A stretch of 64,000 nucleotides of DNA, taken from Saprospiraceae bacterium. GTDB taxonomy: Bacteria > Bacteroidota > Bacteroidia > Chitinophagales > Saprospiraceae. This document shows, piece by piece, positions 17,938 to 26,738 of the stretch. The position numbers were made by a program, and so were the translations under genes. The notes beneath the pieces are model-generated. The model had not been told where the DNA came from. It did no database searches and saw nothing but the letters and a program-made list of their open reading frames with translations. The stretch's first letter is position 1; each line of letters starts with the position of its first letter. The DNA is taken from the NCBI GenBank assembly GCA_016715405.1, contig JADKAE010000010.1, forward strand, positions 189,001 to 253,000. The letters run 5' to 3'.

Positions 17938-18810
17938 ATGGAGACCAGCGAACTGCTCAAGAAGGTCAGGAAAATTGAGATCAAAACGCGCGGGCTGAGT
18001 AAACACCTGTTTTCAGGCGAATACCACAGCGCGTTTAAGGGCAGGGGTATGTCGTTTAGCGAGGTGCGCAGCTACCAATACGGCGACGACGTGCGCAATA
18101 TCGACTGGAACGTGACCGCACGCACGGGTGAGCCCTATGTAAAGATTTTTGAAGAAGAACGCGAGCTCACGGTGATGCTGCTGGTAGACATGAGCCGCTC
18201 CCTGTCGTTTGGCGCAGTCAGCCAGGTCAAACAGGAAATCCTTGCGGAAATCTGTGCGGTGATTGCCTTTTCAGCCATCAACAATAACGACAAAGTCGGG
18301 GTGCTGTTTTTTTCCGACCGGATCGAGCAATTTATTCCACCCAAAAAAGGAAAACAGCATATCCTGCGCATTATCCGCGAGTTGATCGACTTTGAACCGA
18401 AAGGATCGGGGACCAATATCGCGGTGGCGCTGGAGTATTTCAACAATGCGATCAAAAAGCGGAGCATCTGTTTTTTGTTGTCCGACTTCATGACCAAAGC
18501 CTACGAAGTGCCCCTGCGCATCGCCAGTCAGCGGCACGACCTGGTAGGCATACAACTCACCGACCCCCGCGAACGCGACTTGCCCGATGTAGGCCTAATC
18601 TATGCCGAAGACGCCGAAACCGGCGAATGGCGCTGGATAGATACGTCATCGGCCAGGGTACGCAAGCAGTACGCCCAGAATTATCTCGAATTCAGCGCCT
18701 ATTGCCGCACCGTTTTTCTTAAAACGGGCGCTGATATGCTCCCCATCAGCACCAATGAATCGTATGTCAATGCGCTGCTGAAGTTTTTTAAAAAACGGAT
18801 ACGGCCATGA
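17938..18810 (+). CDS. DUF58 (VWA-like) protein of the MoxR operon
   Basis: A 290-residue protein from ATG 17938 (METSELLKKV), preceded by ggag. It carries the DUF58 signature FKGRGMSFSEVRSYQYGDDVRNIDWNVTARTGEPYVK (residues ~30-65 region) and a VWA-like metal-binding DMSRS in LLVDMSRSLSF, then FLLSDFMTK. DUF58 proteins always travel with MoxR and are its probable substrate. No membrane segment is visible, so it is likely cytoplasmic or peripheral. Its TGA overlaps the next ATG by 4 bases, so translation is probably coupled. Confidence 0.92.
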   Translation: METSELLKKVRKIEIKTRGLSKHLFSGEYHSAFKGRGMSFSEVRSYQYGDDVRNIDWNVTARTGEPYVKIFEEERELTVMLLVDMSRSLSFGAVSQVKQEILAEICAVIAFSAINNNDKVGVLFFSDRIEQFIPPKKGKQHILRIIRELIDFEPKGSGTNIAVALEYFNNAIKKRSICFLLSDFMTKAYEVPLRIASQRHDLVGIQLTDPRERDLPDVGLIYAEDAETGEWRWIDTSSARVRKQYAQNYLEFSAYCRTVFLKTGADMLPISTNESYVNALLKFFKKRIRP

Positions 18811-19757
18811 AGCAGCGCAGTATAGTGAAATGGATAGTGGGCTGCCTGGCTTTCTTATTGCTGCAATCGGCTGCGGCACAATCCAGTGCGAAGGCCGAAC
18901 TCCATAACGCCTCTATTCTCATCGGCGACCAGGTTACGCTGAGGTTGCACGCCGGATTTCCCCGCGAAAGCCAGGCGCGCGGTTTCGACTTTTCGGTGCT
19001 GGATACGGTAAAAGGCATTGAAGTACTAAAAGTCTCCCCCCCGGTAAGCGCCACGCCGGGGCAGATAGACCAGGAGGTGGTGATTACTTCGTTTGAGGCG
19101 GGCATATATACCATTCCTGCATTGCTGTTCAGCAGTGCCGTCGATGGCCAGGCCGATTCGGTTTATACCGATAGTCTGGTGCTGGAGGTAAAGACCCTGC
19201 CTATTGCAAATGACTCTACTCAGCTGCAGCCTATAAAACATATCATCGCAGAGCCCCAAAACCTGAGCGACTGGGCGCCATTTATGGCTTTGGGCCTGGG
19301 ATTACTTGCTTTAGGCATCCTTTTATATTTTGTGTTTAGAAAACCGCGCAAAGAGCTGGAAATATACAAACGGGCCGTACCCAAGCTGCCACCTCACGAA
19401 ATAGCCATTCAAAAACTCGACGAGTTGCGAGCTGAGGCATTGTGGCAAAAAGGAGAACTCAAAGCGTATTACAGCCGGCTCACCTATATCATTCGCGAAT
19501 ACCTTGAACATCGCTTTCACCTAAAAGCCCTTGAATCTACGAGCGACGAGATCGTGGATAGCTTTCGCCAGCTTCCCGTAGATGAAGAAAAGAAGGCGGC
19601 CATTAACCGCTTGTTGTATGCGGCTGATTTGGTTAAATTTGCCAAAGCAGTGCCGGAAGAAGACGCGCATGATCGACATTGGGAAAACGTACGCCAATTT
19701 GTGCTGGCCACCCAACCCCTTACCACGCCTGAAGACGGCGATACAACAAAACCATGA
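18807..19757 (+). CDS. BatD-like membrane protein of the bat operon
   Basis: A 316-residue protein with a signal peptide (to SAAAQ), a beta-rich periplasmic domain (~residues 26-135: ILIGDQVTLRLHAGFPRES ... IYTIPALLFSS), one membrane helix (PFMALGLGLLALGILLYFVF, ~155-175) and a cytoplasmic helical tail with YYSRLTYIIREYLEHRF, as in DUF4381/BatD proteins. In known aerotolerance operons BatD-type proteins sit with BatA/BatB in an inner-membrane complex. It overlaps both neighbours by 4 bases (ATGA), showing tight coupling. The exact family name is inferred. Confidence 0.75.
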   Translation: MKQRSIVKWIVGCLAFLLLQSAAAQSSAKAELHNASILIGDQVTLRLHAGFPRESQARGFDFSVLDTVKGIEVLKVSPPVSATPGQIDQEVVITSFEAGIYTIPALLFSSAVDGQADSVYTDSLVLEVKTLPIANDSTQLQPIKHIIAEPQNLSDWAPFMALGLGLLALGILLYFVFRKPRKELEIYKRAVPKLPPHEIAIQKLDELRAEALWQKGELKAYYSRLTYIIREYLEHRFHLKALESTSDEIVDSFRQLPVDEEKKAAINRLLYAADLVKFAKAVPEEDAHDRHWENVRQFVLATQPLTTPEDGDTTKP

Positions 19758-20764
19758 TGTTGCTTTTTATCGATCATATTCGGTTTTTACATCCGTACTT
19801 TCTGTTGTTGCTATTGTTGTTGCCCATATTTGCCAGGTGGTATGTACGGCAGCGCAAGCGGCAAAACGTCGCCATGCGTTTATCCAGCCTGCAGACTGCC
19901 GGCAATTACGATACCCTGCGCAGCCGCCTCATCGCCTGGCTGCCTTTGCTGAGAGGACTTGCATTTGTATTACTGGTCATTGCCCTGGCCCGCCCCCAAA
20001 AGACACTGAAACTGGAAAATGTAAAAGCCGAGGGCATCGATATCATGCTGGTAATGGACTTGTCGAGCAGCATGCTGGCCCGCGACTTTGAACCCAACAG
20101 GCTTGAGGTCAGCAAAACGGTAGCCGCCGATTTTGTGGATAAAAGGCCATACGACCGCATCGGGTTGGCGGTGTTTGCAGGCGAAGCGTATACCCAATGT
20201 CCGCTGACGACCGACCATCGTGTGGTAAAAGAATATTTGGTAAACCTGGAATGCGGCCTGCTCGAAGACGGCACGGCCATCGGCATGGGGCTGGCAACAG
20301 CCGTGAATCGTTTAAAAGACGAAAAAGCCAAAAGTAAAACGGCCATCTTGCTCACCGACGGCGTCAACAACGCCGGCTACCAGTCGCCCGAACTGGCTGC
20401 CCAGGTAGCCCGCGAATTTGGAATAAAAGTATACACCATCGGCATCGGCACCACGGGCGAAGCGCTGACGCCGGTGAGCAGGCGCAGCGACGGCGAGTAT
20501 ATGTACGGTGTGGCCAGGGTAGAGATCGACGAAGAATTGTTGCGCAAAGTGGCCGACCTCACCGGCGGCAACTACTACCGGGCCACGACGGCAGAGGACC
20601 TCGCCCAAATATACAGTGAAATCGACCGGCTGGAAAAAACGGAGATGGACGTAACGTCTTTCCGGCGTTATAGCGAGGAGTTTTATGCCTTTGTATTTGG
20701 GGCTTTTATATGCATATTGCTGGAATTGTTGTTGCGCTACGGGTGGTTGCGAAGCATTCCTTAG
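19754..20764 (+). CDS. batA: BatA, VWA-domain membrane protein
   Basis: A 336-residue protein with an N-terminal membrane hairpin (FLLLLLLLPIFARWYV and LPLLRGLAFVLLVIALARPQ), a cytoplasmic/periplasmic VWA domain (~residues 90-290) with an intact MIDAS DLSSSM (Asp-x-Ser-x-Ser), a Thr in DGTAIGMGL and LLTDGVNN, and a C-terminal membrane helix (FVFGAFICILLELLL). BatA is part of the Bacteroidota aerotolerance operon. The position, between a BatD-like gene and batB, fits the family. Confidence 0.92.
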   Translation: MMLLFIDHIRFLHPYFLLLLLLLPIFARWYVRQRKRQNVAMRLSSLQTAGNYDTLRSRLIAWLPLLRGLAFVLLVIALARPQKTLKLENVKAEGIDIMLVMDLSSSMLARDFEPNRLEVSKTVAADFVDKRPYDRIGLAVFAGEAYTQCPLTTDHRVVKEYLVNLECGLLEDGTAIGMGLATAVNRLKDEKAKSKTAILLTDGVNNAGYQSPELAAQVAREFGIKVYTIGIGTTGEALTPVSRRSDGEYMYGVARVEIDEELLRKVADLTGGNYYRATTAEDLAQIYSEIDRLEKTEMDVTSFRRYSEEFYAFVFGAFICILLELLLRYGWLRSIP

Positions 20765-20790
20765 GGGAAACGTTAAAAAAAACAGATTGC

Positions 20791-21807
20791 TTGTTTAGAT
20801 TTGAACATACCGACTACTTTTATTTACTCCTGGCGCTGCCCGTTGTAGCGCTTGTCTTTTTGTGGGCGCTAAGGTGGAAGCGCAGGGCAATAGCGCGTTT
20901 TGGCAACCCGGATCTTGTGGGCAGATTGATGCCCGGCCTCTCGCAATTCCGGGTGTTTGCCAAGGTTGGATTATTGCTATTTGCGGTGGCCTTGCTTACC
21001 ATTGCGCTAGCAAACCCACAATGGGGTGTGAAACGGGAAAAAGTAAAACGGCGAGGCATCGACATATTTTTGGCAATCGACTTGTCGCGCAGCATGTTGG
21101 CACAGGATCTGCAGCCGAGCAGGCTTGCCAGGGCGCAACTTTTTGCCGGTGAGCTGCTCGAACGGCTGCAAGGCGAGCAGGTGGGCGTTATTGCTTTTGC
21201 TTGTAATGCCCAGTTACAGGTGCCTTTGACTACAGATTATTCGTTTGCCCAATTATTTCTCAACAGCGCAAGTACCGATATGGTAGCTTCGCAGGGCACC
21301 GCTATCGGCGAAGCTATTGACCTGGCTCAAAAAGCGTTTCCCGAAGACAATGAGCGGCACAAGGCATTGGTAATCCTTTCCGATGGGGAAGATCACGTGG
21401 GGGCGGCAGGTGATCTGGCTTCCCTGGCCAAAGATGACGGCATCATCATTTTCACAATAGGTGTGGGCACCTCTGATGGAGAATTCATACCTATACAGCG
21501 GGTGACAGGAGAAGATTATCTGCGCGATCAAACCGGCAATCCCGTGCGCAGTAGACTCGAACCGGCTACATTAAAGGAAGTGGCGGAAAAGGGAGGCGGG
21601 GCCTATTTTGACTTATCGGCTGGCACAGATGCCGTGATGGCCGCGTTGACCGAGCGCATCGACCGCATTGAAAAAAGGGAATACGAAGCCAGGGCATTTA
21701 GCGAATATGAAAGTTACTTCCAATATTTTGTGGGACTGGCGTTGCTGTTGTTAGTCGCGGAATTTTTTACCAGCTACCGCAAACGTTCGAGCACATTAAA
21801 CGTATAA
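20791..21807 (+). CDS. batB: BatB, VWA-domain membrane protein (probable TTG start)
   Basis: About 338 residues if translation starts at TTG 20791 (reads (M)FRFEHTDYFYLLLALP, the normal BatB N-terminus). The only upstream ATG in frame, 20710, lies 55 bases inside batA and adds an unlikely 27 residues. It has N-terminal helices, a VWA domain with MIDAS DLSRSM, DGTAIGEA-like QGTAIGEAIDLA and ILSDGEDH, and a C-terminal helix (FVGLALLLLVAEFF). Sister of BatA. The 3' end overlaps the convergent folA gene by 34 bases. batC and batE, which often follow, are absent here. Confidence 0.9.
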   Translation: MFRFEHTDYFYLLLALPVVALVFLWALRWKRRAIARFGNPDLVGRLMPGLSQFRVFAKVGLLLFAVALLTIALANPQWGVKREKVKRRGIDIFLAIDLSRSMLAQDLQPSRLARAQLFAGELLERLQGEQVGVIAFACNAQLQVPLTTDYSFAQLFLNSASTDMVASQGTAIGEAIDLAQKAFPEDNERHKALVILSDGEDHVGAAGDLASLAKDDGIIIFTIGVGTSDGEFIPIQRVTGEDYLRDQTGNPVRSRLEPATLKEVAEKGGGAYFDLSAGTDAVMAALTERIDRIEKREYEARAFSEYESYFQYFVGLALLLLVAEFFTSYRKRSSTLNV

Positions 21808-22268
21808 TTAAACTCATTTTTTTCATCGGCGTCGTGTTTTTCTGCACTTACCAGGCGCCATTCCGAATTATCTAAAGTTGGGAAAAACACATCTCCTTCC
21901 GCGATTAATTCTACTTCCGTAAGGTAAATCTTATCCCAATACGGCATACTCTGCTGATAAATCTGGCCACCTCCGATGATAAAAACCTCTGATTCGCCAT
22001 TTTGGCGGGCTATATCAAGCGCTTCCTTGACGGAATGGGCAACGAGGCAACCAGAAGCCGCAAAAAAAGGATCGCGTGATACGACGATATTGGTGCGTTG
22101 AGGCAGGGGTTTGCCGATTGATTCAAAGCAGTTGCGGCCCATAATCAGGTGGTGGCTCAACGTAGTGTGTTTGAAATACTTCAGGTCGGCGGGCAGGTAC
22201 CAGGGAATTTGGTTATTGTGGCCGATAACGCCGTTTTTGGCTACGGCCACGATAGCGGAAATAATCAT
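21774..22268 (-). CDS. folA: Dihydrofolate reductase
   Basis: A 164-residue enzyme of standard length that reduces dihydrofolate with NADPH. It has the N-terminal SAIVAVAKNGVIGHNNQIPWYLPADLKYFK with the substrate-binding Asp in PADLK, the NADPH-binding MGRNCFESIGKPLPQRTNIVVSRD, FIIGGGQIY and the LTEVE strand. It is the last gene of the mreBCD-mrdA run (11 bases after mrdA), a place often taken by rodA. Its 3' end overlaps batB. Confidence 0.95.
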   Translation of the reverse strand: MIISAIVAVAKNGVIGHNNQIPWYLPADLKYFKHTTLSHHLIMGRNCFESIGKPLPQRTNIVVSRDPFFAASGCLVAHSVKEALDIARQNGESEVFIIGGGQIYQQSMPYWDKIYLTEVELIAEGDVFFPTLDNSEWRLVSAEKHDADEKNEFNYTFNVLERLR

Positions 22269-22279
22269 AGTTGAATGGG

Positions 22280-24161
22280 CTATGGCTTGCTAGCCGGGAT
22301 GAGGTTGGCATCCAGCATGCGCTTTTGGAGGAATTCTCTTTCCTTGCGAATCGTGCCGGTAAGGTATTTTTCGATCATCAGGCTGGCGATGGGCGCAGCA
22401 TAAGACCCGCCCCAGCCGCTATTTTCCACATAAACTGCTATAGCGATCTTGGGGTTATCTTTTGGCGCGAAAGCGAAGAAAACGGAGTGGTCCTTGCCCG
22501 AGCCCTGGTTATTTTCGGCGGTGCCGGTTTTACCACAAATGGGAATGCCGGGGATAAAAGCCGAGCGGGCAGTACCCGAAATGACCACTTTTTCCATGCC
22601 ATCGACTACGGGAGTAAAATACCGGTTTTCGATACCCACTTCGTGTTTTTCCTTGAACTCGGCGATGCGCTCCACATTTCCATGAAGATCGCGCAGTTCT
22701 TTCACCAGGTGGGGCGTGTAATAATAACCCCGGTTGGCAATAATAGCGGCGAGGTTAGCCAGTTGGAGGTTGGTAACCAGTAATTCGCCCTGGCCGATGC
22801 CCAGCGACCGCACCCAAATAGATTTCCAGCGGCCTTGTTCTCGTTTGTATATCTCGTTATAATATTTGGATGTGGGGTAATAACCGTTGCGTTCTCCCGG
22901 CACATCCACGCCGAGGGCAGAGCCCAGGCCGAAGCGGTCGAGGTAAGTATTCAGTACGTCGAGGCCTTTGTGGGGATTTGTATAGCCATAGCGGTCGATT
23001 AATTCCCGGAAAACGGTGACATAATATGCATTACAGGAATACTGGATAGAAGCTTCGACATTATGGCAGCCGGGGTGGGAGTGGCAGCCGGTGAGTCTTT
23101 GTCCGTTGAACACATAAGCGCCACCGCAAGAAACGCCCCGGTCGGGAGAAAAGGGTGCCTTCCTGCATGCCTACCAGTGCGACGACCGTTTTAAAAAATA
23201 GAACCGGGGGATATTGAGCCAGGATCGAGCGATCGAGCATAGGTTTTAGCAGGTCGCTGTTTAGTTGTGTAAAAGACTTGCTCCTGTTCTGGTTGTCGAT
23301 AGTGAGTAGGTTGGGGTCGTAATAAGGGGCGCTCACCATGGCGAGGATTTCGCCGGTTTGGGGCTCGATAGCTACGATGCTGCCGATTTTATTCACCATC
23401 AGTGTTTCACCATATGCCTGCAGATCGAGGTCGAGAGTAGTTATCAGGTCTTTGCCGGCTACGGGGGGCGTATCGCTGTTTCCGTCGTTGAAAGAGCCCA
23501 CCTGCCGGCCGAGGTTGTCTTTAAGGATCAGCTGCACGCCTTTTTCTCCCTTGATATAAGCCTCGTATTCCTTTTCGAGGCCGCTGGCGCCGATATAATC
23601 GCCGGGTGAGTATTCGTCGCCTGAGCGTTCTATTTCGCGTTTATTTACCTCTCTGATGTAGCCCAGCACGTGGGCGCCGAATTTGTGCGGATAGCCCCTT
23701 GCGTTGCGCAACTGCACGAAAAAGCCCGGAAATTCGTAAAGGCTTTCTTCAAAGCGGGCAAAATCGTCGGCTGAGATTTTGCTTTTAAACGCAAAAGGCA
23801 CGGACTTGGAGAACCGCCCGCTCTTCCAGTCTTTTGCAAGGGCTGCGGTAAATTCTGCTTTGGTCATACCCGTGAGAGCACAAAAGCGGGCCGTATCCAT
23901 TTTGGGGTCGAGCTGGTTGTAAGTGACCATGAGGTCGTACATCGGATTGTTATACACCAGCAAATTGCCCTTTCGGTCGTAAATAGTGCCGCGGGCAGGG
24001 TATTTGATATACCTGCCAATAGCGGCAATGTCGGCCTTATCTTTAAAAGAAGTATCGATCAGTTGCAAATGCATAGCCTTGAAAATCAATGCAAGGGCAG
24101 CGGCGATAAAAACGCCCCTGATGACCATTTGTCTTTCCCTTATATTGGCGGCTACACTCAT
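22280..24161 (-). CDS. mrdA: Penicillin-binding protein 2 (three indels, two across the active-site Ser)
   Basis: A class B transpeptidase for wall elongation, anchored by one N-terminal helix (IRGVFIAAALALIFKAMHLQ). The dimerisation domain has YPARGTIYDRKG. As written, the SxxK box reads PPVLFFKT; adding one G at 23204-23205 and removing one T from the run of six (23193-23198) restores PPGSIFKT with the nucleophile Ser. A third indel (extra base in 23149-23152) splits the frame; correction joins it to SCGGAYVFNGQRLTG. The SxN motif is YSCNAY and KTG is ICGKTGTAEN. Corrected length is 626 residues. Operon: mreB-mreC-mreD-mrdA-folA. Confidence 0.92.
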
Positions 24162-24178
24162 TTATAAAAGCGGTTGTG

Positions 24179-24703
24179 CTAGTCAAGCGGATTAAAAACA
24201 AAAACGATCATTAGCATAAAAGCATAAGAAGCTATAAAGCTGAAAGTCGTTTTGAGCAGAATATCGGCGATAAAGACCGGCGAAAATTCCAGCATAGAAA
24301 AATAAAAGCCCAAGTGCAATAATAGCATAATTGCGGCATATCGCCAAAACCAGCTAAACCCCAGTCGTGCTTTTGTAGGGCTATGGTTCACATTATAGCC
24401 TTCACGGGGTTCCAATAGTTTGATCACGATCGGACGAACGAATGCAGAAAACACACTGGCGCCGGCATGTAAGCCGGGAGAGTCATAAAAAACGTCGACA
24501 GCCAAGCCGAGCGCAAAAGCAAGTAGCATCACTACCGCGCGGGGTGTGCGGATAGGTAGCAGGAAAATAAACAGTGGAAATACAATGATGTGCATATAGA
24601 TATTGCCTTGCCATCCCAGCGAAATGCTTTTAAGGATGAAGACCTGAAATAGCAATAAGATCACAAACCTTACTGCCGAAATGACTATAATGCTACTGTT
24701 CAT
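24179..24703 (-). CDS. mreD: Rod shape-determining protein MreD
   Basis: A 174-residue integral membrane protein with about five hydrophobic helices (FVILLLFQVFILKSI, IIVFPLFIFLLPI, AVVMLLAFALGLAVDVFYDSPG, AAIMLLLHLGFYFSML, FIASYAFMLMIVFVF). The GLAVDVFYDSPGLHAGASVFSAFVRP stretch is typical of MreD. It links MreB/MreC to the elongation machine in the inner membrane. It overlaps mreC by 11 bases and lies 17 bases before mrdA. Confidence 0.9.
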   Translation of the reverse strand: MNSSIIVISAVRFVILLLFQVFILKSISLGWQGNIYMHIIVFPLFIFLLPIRTPRAVVMLLAFALGLAVDVFYDSPGLHAGASVFSAFVRPIVIKLLEPREGYNVNHSPTKARLGFSWFWRYAAIMLLLHLGFYFSMLEFSPVFIADILLKTTFSFIASYAFMLMIVFVFNPLD

Positions 24704-25523
24704 TTTCTCTCCGTTCCAATTGTTCCCATTCGTCCCCCATCAATCGATCGATGATATACACCTGTTGCACGGTAGTAATATCTGTAGCCAGTTTGACCCT
24801 AATATTGTAATTATTATCGCTCCCTTTTTGGGCAAATGTAACGGCGCCGATTTTAATGCCTTTTGGGAATTTGTGTGAAAAGCCGCTGGTTTCGACAATA
24901 TATCCCGTCTCTACATCAGCATGGGTAGGGATGGCATCGAGCGACATCACCGTGAGGCTATCTCCCTTATACACAAGGGATCCGTGTTGGTTGATTTTGG
25001 GTATGGATGCGCTAATTCGGCAGGCCCGGTGGTAAATAGTCATCACTCTAGAAAAATGCCGGGTAGTATCCACCACAATGCCCACTACGCCATCTTTAAC
25101 GACAACGCCCTGGCCGGGTTTGACGCCATGCATGCCGCCCCGATCGAGTGTTATGGAGTTGCTATTGCCGCCAAACATGCTTTTACTGATCACATTGGCG
25201 GGGATATGCCTGTATGCCTGGATGAGTGAATCGCCGGGGAAAGTATCCATGCGCATACTCGACATATAGTATGTATTGTCGAGTGAGTCGCGCAACAGGG
25301 CATTTTCGGCGTGTAGTGCCTCCATTTGTTTGTAAAGCGAAAAATAGCTTATGGTGCTGTTATATCGGTCGAGCGCCGTGCCAATGAAGTAATTGGACGT
25401 GCTGAGGTAGATTTGATGCTGCTTTTGGTTGAACTGGACAATAAGGTAGAAGCATATCCCTTCCAGTAGAAAGAATAACAAAATACCTCCGTACCGTATA
25501 AATAACTGAAGGAGTCCACCCAT
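24693..25523 (-). CDS. mreC: Rod shape-determining protein MreC
   Basis: A 276-residue protein: one N-terminal membrane helix (GGILLFFLLEGICFYLIVQF), a short coiled coil (QMEALHAENALLRDSLD) and a periplasmic beta domain with GVKPGQGVVVKDGVVGIVVDTTRHFSRVMTIYH, the MreC core. MreC organises PBP2 and links it to MreB and MreD. The C-terminal tail is acidic and charged. It lies 16 bases after mreB. Confidence 0.93.
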   Translation of the reverse strand: MGGLLQLFIRYGGILLFFLLEGICFYLIVQFNQKQHQIYLSTSNYFIGTALDRYNSTISYFSLYKQMEALHAENALLRDSLDNTYYMSSMRMDTFPGDSLIQAYRHIPANVISKSMFGGNSNSITLDRGGMHGVKPGQGVVVKDGVVGIVVDTTRHFSRVMTIYHRACRISASIPKINQHGSLVYKGDSLTVMSLDAIPTHADVETGYIVETSGFSHKFPKGIKIGAVTFAQKGSDNNYNIRVKLATDITTVQQVYIIDRLMGDEWEQLERRENEQ

Positions 25524-25539
25524 TGCCTTTTATTGGCGA

Positions 25540-26571
25540 TCAGACGCTTTTTCTATCAATGAGGAAAGTAAAGCGGTCCGAATTTTTCAGCGCAATGCCT
25601 GTACCTCTGACCACTGCGCGCAAGGGGTCATCGGCAACCTGAACGCTAAGCTTGGTTTTCAGGGCTATGCGCTTGTCGAGCCCCCTAAGCAAAGCTCCTC
25701 CGCCAGTAAGATAAAGGCCTGTTTCTTTGATATCAGAAGCCAATTCGGGGGGCGTCATTTCCAATGCCTTTAGAATGGCGTCTTCTACTTTTGAAATAGA
25801 CTTATCAATGGCGTGAGCCACTTCGGCGTACGACACTTTGATTTGCTTAGGAATACCCGTCATCAGGTCGCGACCATTCACGGCATAATCCTCTGGCGGG
25901 TTTTCGAGCTCATGGAGCGCGGAGCCTACATGTATCTTGATCTGCTCTGCGGTGCGTTCGCCGATCAGGATATTGTGCTGGCGCTTCATATAGCTAATAA
26001 TGTCAGAGGTGAATTCATCACCGGCAATGCGGATAGACTGGTCGCAAACGATGCCTGAAAGTGCGATTACGGCAATTTCGGTAGTACCGCCACCGATATC
26101 AATGATCATATGGCCGATAGGTTCTTCCACATCCAGGCCGATACCCAGGGCGGCTGCCATGGGCTCGTGGATAAGGTAAGTTTCCTTGGAATCCATATGG
26201 TCAGCAGAGTCAAAAACAGCGCGTTTTTCCACTTCGGTAATGCCGGAGGGGATGCAGATCACCATTTTCATATGCGAGAAGAAACGGCGTCGGTTGCCCA
26301 CCATCTTGATCATGCCCTCTATCATGCGCTCAGCAGCCTGATAATCGGCAATAACGCCATCCTTTAATGGCCGGACGGTCATGATATTATCGTGGGTTTT
26401 CTCATGCATTTGCATGGCCTTTTTGCCCACGGCAATAGTTTCGTTGGTACGGCGATCGATAGCAACGATGGAGGGTTCGTCTACAACGACTATGTCGTCT
26501 TGTATGATAAGCGTGTTGGCAGTTCCCAGATCTATCGCGAGTTCCTGCTTAAAAAGACTAAATAGTTTCAT
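25540..26571 (-). CDS. mreB: Rod shape-determining protein MreB (bacterial actin)
   Basis: A 343-residue actin-like ATPase that forms membrane-bound filaments and guides lateral wall growth. It shows IDLGTANTLI (phosphate 1), DEPSIVAI, GVIADYQAAERMI, HEPMAAALGIGLDVEEPIGHMIIDIGGGTTEIAV (connect and phosphate 2) and YLTGGGALLRGLDKRI (adenosine). First gene of a five-gene operon. The ~167-base upstream gap to the M16 gene must hold its promoter; I see no perfect -7 box there. Confidence 0.97.
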   Translation of the reverse strand: MKLFSLFKQELAIDLGTANTLIIQDDIVVVDEPSIVAIDRRTNETIAVGKKAMQMHEKTHDNIMTVRPLKDGVIADYQAAERMIEGMIKMVGNRRRFFSHMKMVICIPSGITEVEKRAVFDSADHMDSKETYLIHEPMAAALGIGLDVEEPIGHMIIDIGGGTTEIAVIALSGIVCDQSIRIAGDEFTSDIISYMKRQHNILIGERTAEQIKIHVGSALHELENPPEDYAVNGRDLMTGIPKQIKVSYAEVAHAIDKSISKVEDAILKALEMTPPELASDIKETGLYLTGGGALLRGLDKRIALKTKLSVQVADDPLRAVVRGTGIALKNSDRFTFLIDRKSV

Positions 26572-26738
26572 TCAATCTGGCCTCCGAATTTTTCAAGTAT
26601 CTAACGATAGGATAAGAACGATGTTGTAAAAGAACTTCTTGTTATCCTGGGTTTTCTTAAAAAGATGCCGCAAAAGAACGGAAAATTTGCGAGAAAAAGA
26701 AAATTAATTGCGGTATAAAACCAACTATATCAATAAGA

